Assembly: GCA_937886455.1 (NCBI GenBank)
Contig: CALGCU010000086.1
Span: 1-11,586 of the forward strand
Direction of reading: 5' to 3'
Source: an uncultured Bacteroidales bacterium
GTDB taxonomy: Bacteria; Bacteroidota; Bacteroidia; Bacteroidales; Paludibacteraceae
DNA length: 11,586 nt
Shown here: positions 7,335-11,586 of the stretch, piece after piece
How the letters are laid out: each line of letters starts with the position of its first letter
How positions within the stretch are numbered: position 1 is the stretch's first letter
The notes under the pieces: model-generated
Told to the model about the DNA's origin: nothing
The model's database searches: none
Seen by the model: only the letters and a program-made list of their open reading frames with translations
Program-made: the position numbers and the translations under genes

Positions 7335-10300
7335 TTAGTTCATTTTACGTCCCCATGTGTCATACATTGTACCGTCGGGCATGAGGATGTAGAGCACATC
7401 GTCAATCAGAACTTTGCGAGCTTGAGGAACAGCATCTGCTTCCACATCTTCCAAAGCAGTTTCTTGTTCATACACAGCCGTGACTGTCAAATCAGATTGC
7501 ACATTGCTGAAAGTCTTATCCCAACCTTTAAATACATATCCGTCACGAACAGGATCTGCCGGTGCAATAGCAGCCATTCCGAAATCCACTATCTGTTCAC
7601 TGAGTATTGTGCCATCCCAATCAAGGAAGATAACTGTATATTGACGAATGAAGTTGATAAAGGTTGCTGTATAATTAGCATTCTTAGTCACACTCACAAT
7701 CTCTGGAGTCCAGCCATCAAACACATAATTATATTGCGCAGTAGCAGGACGAACAGGTGTAGTTCCGGTATATTCAGGCAATGCTCCATATTCCACTTGT
7801 AAGGATTGCAGTTCTTGCCCATTGTAATTCAAAAAGCGTACTTGATAAGTTCGTTTAGCAGCTGAATAAGTAGCTGTATAAGTTGTTTCTTCCACAACAG
7901 GAACTACCTCAGGCGTCCATCCTATAAATGTATATGTATATTCAGCAGTATTCGCCTTAGTAGGCGTTGAACCTTTGTAAACAGGTGTTTCCCCCTCAGC
8001 CACTTGACCGGTTTGCAACACTGTACCATCTTCATCCACAAACCTAATGTTATAGTAGATAATAATCTTTTCGTACTGTGCTGTCACAGTCAAATCACTC
8101 TGCACATTGCTGAAATCTTTATCCCAACCAGTGAAAGTATATCCTTCACGAGTAGGATTAACCGGAGTTGTAACAGGAGCACCAAAATCCACTACTTGTT
8201 CACTGAGTATTGTTCCGTCCCAATCCATGAAAGTCACTGTGTACTGACGGAGGAAACTTACATAAGTAGCTGTATAGTTAGCATCTTTAGTTACACTCAC
8301 AATCTCTGGATTCCATCCATCAAATACATAATTGTATTGTGCAGTAGAAGGACGAGTTGGCGTTTCTCCAGTATATTCTGGCACTGAACCATATTCCACT
8401 TGCGAAGACTGCAACACTGTGCCATCGTAGTTCAAGAAACGGATTTGATAACTACGTTTGGTTTCATGGTATGTGGCTGTGTAAGTAGCATCAGTCGTAA
8501 CCGGCATAAGATCAGGTGTCCAACCTGCAAACGTATATGTGTATTCCGCGGTTGTTGCTTTTGTTGGAAGTGTGTCATTATTATACACCGGCATTTCGCC
8601 CTCGCGCACTTGCCCCGTCTGCAATACAGTACCATCCTCGTTCACGAAAGTGATAGTAAAGAAGTCATTGGAGATAACCGTTACTTCACAAGAGGCAGAA
8701 ATACCACCCACCTCACTGGTTGCCGTTATAGTTGCTTTACCCGCAGCAAGAGCCTTAATTAGACAATAGTCTTTATTACCATATTGTTCTTCTATTATCA
8801 CAACCTTCTCATTACTACTACTCCAAATTATATTTTCCCAATAATCACTTCTCGGTTCCACTGAGACATTTACACGCTTAGACTCACCTTTTGTCATTGA
8901 AATAGAATTATCTAGGAAACTCAGTTTAGTGATAGGAACTATTGATTTTTTAAGGATGATGGGTATTTCTCTTGAAATACTCTTATTCCCCTGCTTTACA
9001 TCGACCCTAATCACCTCATAGGAATACTCTCCTCTGGGTTCTTCTTTCACACTTATTACACCATTGGCATCCACAGTAACATACCAACTATATGTGCTAT
9101 ATTCAACCGTATAATTTGTAACTTGCTCAGGATATACAGATACCATAATCTGAGAAGTTTCACCCTTACTTATTGTATCCTTACTTAATGTACATGTGAC
9201 TGATTGAATTACATTAGGGTCATAAACATTCACATTACATAATTCAGATTGACGGGATGGTCCATCTAATGTCCGAGCAAAAACTTGTGGAGAACCACCA
9301 AGTTTAAGTCCTGTAATGACGCCATTATCATCTATACTGATATAATTATATGTATTATTAGTAGCCCTAAAACTAACAACTTGCGAAGCTTCCGTTGGAT
9401 ATACCTTAGCTGATATTTGTACTGTGCCTCCTAATGGTACGTCTATTGTACCTTTGTGCGAAAGCACTACGCTATCAGCATTTACCCCCGTTACATAACA
9501 ATCAATCACAACAGAACCTTTGTTGTCAGGAGTAGCTACCGAAATTTTACAGCGTCCACACTGCATTGTTGCACTGATTAATCCTGTCTCACTCACAGTA
9601 GCAATCGTAGAATCCGAAGTTGCATAAACAAAACCTCCCGTATAATCTGATGGATGTTTGACAACTGGAAGCAACTGGAATGTTGTTCCACGATCCATAG
9701 TAACATCATCAACCGATATTACATAAAATTCATTAGGATAGAAACATTTTAGTATAGGATAACCATCATTAATGGTGTCACGAATACCCCATATATCCTC
9801 AAAATCCCAGTTTTTGTATGTTTCCACTTGCTTCATTTGTGATGTTGTTCGTGGATTTGTGCCTGCTTGTGCACCCGACATACCGGATAATTCACTATCA
9901 TAATATACATCTCTTGTTTCTGTATCAAGTCCCTTCAACACAAAACCTGTCTTATTCTCTCCTGCACAATCAATTGTGCAAGCTGCATAGTTGCGTAAAG
10001 CCAGATTTGTCCCTCCTATATTACCTGTACTTTGGGCAAAACCGGCAACATAATCGTCTCCCACTAAATGAGCACGCGCATAACTATCATAAATACCGGT
10101 TGTAGCACCCGAGAAACCATTAACATACATTTTGCCACGTACTTCTCCCTCAAAGAAACATTGCGAGACAGAAAAATAAGAATTACGATAACCGCTTGCG
10201 CAAAAACCAGAAACATATTGTTCACCGGTTACAATACCTTTAGCGTAGCAGTATTTCAACGAGTTTCCTTCTACGCAAAAACCACTTACATAGTTTTTTC

Positions 10301-10985
10301 CTGTCACAGTGCCCTCAAATCCACAGTATTCATATACCCCATTACGCTTGTTTGCACCAACAAATCCACCCGTACAATCCCAATCGCTGCGCAATGAACC
10401 TATCACATCCGCATAGACATAACAATTTGTCACCTTAAAGTCGCCATAATGGTTAGAACTTGGAATAAAACCACCCACATACATATAGTCATTAGGTATA
10501 TACAAATCATCATCCCAATCAGTTCGAGCAAATACTTTTCCACGCATTGTACAGCTATCAATAAAAATATCGGCTTCTAAATTATCGTTACCGCCGATAA
10601 ATCCACCTACACCTTCTGCCAAGGCTGACACCTGTCCTACAACATGGCAGTTACGGATAGTACCACCTTGCATTATGCCAACTAATCCTCCCACCGTTTT
10701 GTAACCTTCCACGGTCATATTCACAGAACTATTTGTAATAGTTGCTTCGGCACGATACATTGAACCAACCATGCCACCTAAATTACCCAGATCAAGGTAA
10801 CCTTCAGCAGTATTGCGAGCTATCTGTGAGCGTACATGACAAGCCATACCACGTATATGACAATTATCTACTGTTCCATCTAACTTACCAGTTAGTACAC
10901 CTGCATTTTGCATCACTCCATATAGAACAGTAGCATCGAAATTTACATTCTTCACCACACCTTTGTCGCCAATACTATAAAACAA
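7335..10985 (-). CDS. Large modular surface protein: GLUG-like, BIG2 and InlB B-type repeats, 5'-truncated
   Basis: At least 1216 residues. Numbering is from a TTG at 10985, which is not the true start, because the frame stays open upstream through GHL into the foreign right-hand DNA. Residues 1-350 are GLUG-like repeats of the form GGFxG...VxNCxVxGxV, rich in cysteine, closed by NWDFEDIWGI...DGYPIL (392-412). About 421-498, 502-588, 591-678 and 683-770 are Ig-like BIG2-type domains (SSSNEKVVII, AAGKATITATSEVGG). Residues 775-1174 are six Listeria-Bacteroides (InlB B/Flg_new) repeats such as ITFVNEDGTVLQTGQV...YTFAGWTP...YTATY. The tail ARKVLIDDVLYILMPDGTMYDTWGRKMN resembles C-terminal ends of exported Prevotella-type proteins and may be a sorting signal (inference). 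The signal peptide would lie in the lost N-terminus. The likely place is the cell surface, with adhesion or matrix interaction as the probable role; no ligand can be named. Confidence 0.88.
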   Translation of the reverse strand: MFYSIGDKGVVKNVNFDATVLYGVMQNAGVLTGKLDGTVDNCHIRGMACHVRSQIARNTAEGYLDLGNLGGMVGSMYRAEATITNSSVNMTVEGYKTVGGLVGIMQGGTIRNCHVVGQVSALAEGVGGFIGGNDNLEADIFIDSCTMRGKVFARTDWDDDLYIPNDYMYVGGFIPSSNHYGDFKVTNCYVYADVIGSLRSDWDCTGGFVGANKRNGVYEYCGFEGTVTGKNYVSGFCVEGNSLKYCYAKGIVTGEQYVSGFCASGYRNSYFSVSQCFFEGEVRGKMYVNGFSGATTGIYDSYARAHLVGDDYVAGFAQSTGNIGGTNLALRNYAACTIDCAGENKTGFVLKGLDTETRDVYYDSELSGMSGAQAGTNPRTTSQMKQVETYKNWDFEDIWGIRDTINDGYPILKCFYPNEFYVISVDDVTMDRGTTFQLLPVVKHPSDYTGGFVYATSDSTIATVSETGLISATMQCGRCKISVATPDNKGSVVIDCYVTGVNADSVVLSHKGTIDVPLGGTVQISAKVYPTEASQVVSFRATNNTYNYISIDDNGVITGLKLGGSPQVFARTLDGPSRQSELCNVNVYDPNVIQSVTCTLSKDTISKGETSQIMVSVYPEQVTNYTVEYSTYSWYVTVDANGVISVKEEPRGEYSYEVIRVDVKQGNKSISREIPIILKKSIVPITKLSFLDNSISMTKGESKRVNVSVEPRSDYWENIIWSSSNEKVVIIEEQYGNKDYCLIKALAAGKATITATSEVGGISASCEVTVISNDFFTITFVNEDGTVLQTGQVREGEMPVYNNDTLPTKATTAEYTYTFAGWTPDLMPVTTDATYTATYHETKRSYQIRFLNYDGTVLQSSQVEYGSVPEYTGETPTRPSTAQYNYVFDGWNPEIVSVTKDANYTATYVSFLRQYTVTFMDWDGTILSEQVVDFGAPVTTPVNPTREGYTFTGWDKDFSNVQSDLTVTAQYEKIIIYYNIRFVDEDGTVLQTGQVAEGETPVYKGSTPTKANTAEYTYTFIGWTPEVVPVVEETTYTATYSAAKRTYQVRFLNYNGQELQSLQVEYGALPEYTGTTPVRPATAQYNYVFDGWTPEIVSVTKNANYTATFINFIRQYTVIFLDWDGTILSEQIVDFGMAAIAPADPVRDGYVFKGWDKTFSNVQSDLTVTAVYEQETALEDVEADAVPQARKVLIDDVLYILMPDGTMYDTWGRKMN
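7464..8063 (-). repeat. Second copy of the 600-bp repeat-triplet duplication
   Basis: Encodes residues 975-1174 as A' (71 residues), B' (69) and C' (60), also exactly 200 residues, directly abutting the first copy. The order and total length are kept, so the triplet was duplicated as a block and then diverged. The short tail domain follows at residue 1175. Confidence 0.85.
8064..8663 (-). repeat. First copy of a 600-bp repeat-triplet duplication
   Basis: Encodes residues 775-974, three InlB B-type repeats in order A (70 residues), B (69) and C (61). Copy 2 follows immediately. By hand alignment, B against B' is identical at 52 of 69 positions and C against C' at about 43 of 60, whereas A, B and C differ much more among themselves. 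Confidence 0.85.
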
Positions 10986-10995
10986 GTGACCTTGA

Positions 10996-11586
10996 TTTGA
11001 ATCCTTATTAGATTTAGGATTGATAAATGAAAATACAACAATTATTGGACATAGTATTGCACCAGTATTTATATGTAAATACTTAATTAATAATAAAATT
11101 AAAGAAGAGTTTAAAGATGTAATTGATGTCTTTAACTCTATGGATGAGTTTTATGATTTAATGTTTAATAAAGTTATGTTTGCTTCTAGAATTCCTGATT
11201 TAGAAAAAGAATTTATCATGTATAGTGTTGTAGATGATGATGAAAATAATGATATTATTTTCTCTCAAATTCCAAAATTGAAATCATATTATGCTTTTGA
11301 TGATAATGAAACATTAAAGGTAACTTGTGTACTTAGAGCAAAAGACCAGTCGTCAAATCAAGTATTGAGTAGTGGAATTATCTATCTTCCAGAATTTTCG
11401 GAATATATGAGAGAACAAACAAAAGAATCTACAATATATCAAAAAACATTGGAATTAGATGTCGATGATAAGTTGTATGTTCCTTATGCTCCGTCTATTG
11501 CCGAACTTGCAGCACTTCCAATAGATTTTAGTACAACATTTACCTATGGAACATTGCAAGAAATTATGGATAAAATTAATGCTGAG
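10996..11586 (+). CDS. AT-rich open reading frame, partial at both ends; begins like an RBBP9/YdeN-type hydrolase
   Basis: A 197-codon frame without stops runs from just after TGA 10993-10995 to the window end. The first ~35 residues contain NENTTIIGHSIAPVFICKYL. GHSIAP (residues 18-23) resembles the nucleophile elbow GxSxx of RBBP9/YdeN serine hydrolases, with the expected helix after it. From about IKEEFKDVIDVFNSMDEF onward I recognise no family, and the text does not look like the rest of a hydrolase. The remainder is acidic and hydrophilic (VVDDDENNDIIF, LELDVDDKLYVPYAPS) and contains no tryptophan. There is no start codon before an internal ATG at 11140, so the 5' end is cut at the junction near 10990. 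Codon use is strongly AT-rich, unlike all other genes here, pointing to a different source organism (low-GC Firmicute or Mollicute-like, inference). Confidence 0.55.

Noticed and set aside
7335..8663. Regular repeats suggesting a CRISPR array
   Set aside because: Period is about 200 bp within a 600-bp unit, the repeats are translated and diverged, and there are no short identical repeats with unique spacers.
7281..8762. Several + strand frames of 120-173 codons with similar sequences (ITLHIAE..IPT, HYLFTEYC)
   Set aside because: Their mutual similarity only reflects the duplicated repeats read on the wrong strand; the - strand frame is continuous and has clear domains.
9818..10397. + strand frames opposite the GLUG-like region
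   Set aside because: Shadows of the - strand gene, without motifs, and overlapping each other in different frames.
10983..10985. TTG as the start codon of the large surface protein
   Set aside because: The frame continues upstream with plausible protein (QGHLF), there is no signal peptide after TTG, and the sequence begins mid-repeat; the gene is truncated by the junction.

Overview
The window looks like a piece of a Bacteroidales chromosome, probably a Prevotella- or Bacteroides-like gut or oral anaerobe, assembled from metagenomic data. The long LysS with its C-terminal extension, the GpsA and Pgi sequences, the vor/kor operon, a Bacteroidetes-type promoter (TTTG-N20-TAATTTCG) and the surface protein with GLUG-like, BIG2 and InlB-type repeats all agree with this. 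Both ends appear to be foreign sequence joined to the Bacteroidales core.

Layout: (1) 1 to about 105 is the ribosome-binding site and first ~31 codons of a ParA/Soj ATPase, joined abruptly to the middle of lysS. (2) 102-3927 carries three closely spaced + strand housekeeping genes: lysS (N-terminus missing), gpsA (glycerol-3-phosphate dehydrogenase, phospholipid precursor supply) and pgi (glucose-6-phosphate isomerase). A perfect 19-bp inverted repeat closes this run. (3) 4192-6970 is a self-contained operon: promoter, four genes for a 2-oxoacid:ferredoxin oxidoreductase (delta ferredoxin, alpha, TPP-binding beta, gamma) and a strong hairpin terminator. The enzyme decarboxylates 2-oxoacids to acyl-CoA with reduction of ferredoxin, or runs in reverse. 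(4) 6971-7334 is a convergent intergenic region with an 11-bp tandem repeat and a second terminator facing the other way. (5) 7335-10985 on the - strand is one very large repeat-built protein, probably exported and on the surface, whose 5' end is cut off at the right-hand junction. Its last 400 repeat residues are an exact-length duplication of a 200-residue block. (6) About 10990-11586 is a visibly AT-rich open frame on the + strand, unlike anything else in the window. It begins like an RBBP9/YdeN-type alpha/beta hydrolase and continues as unrecognised protein.

I see no mobile element, CRISPR array, tRNA or rRNA. The core is ordinary metabolism plus one accessory surface protein. The least ordinary observations are the two chimeric ends, the modular surface protein and the small intergenic repeat.
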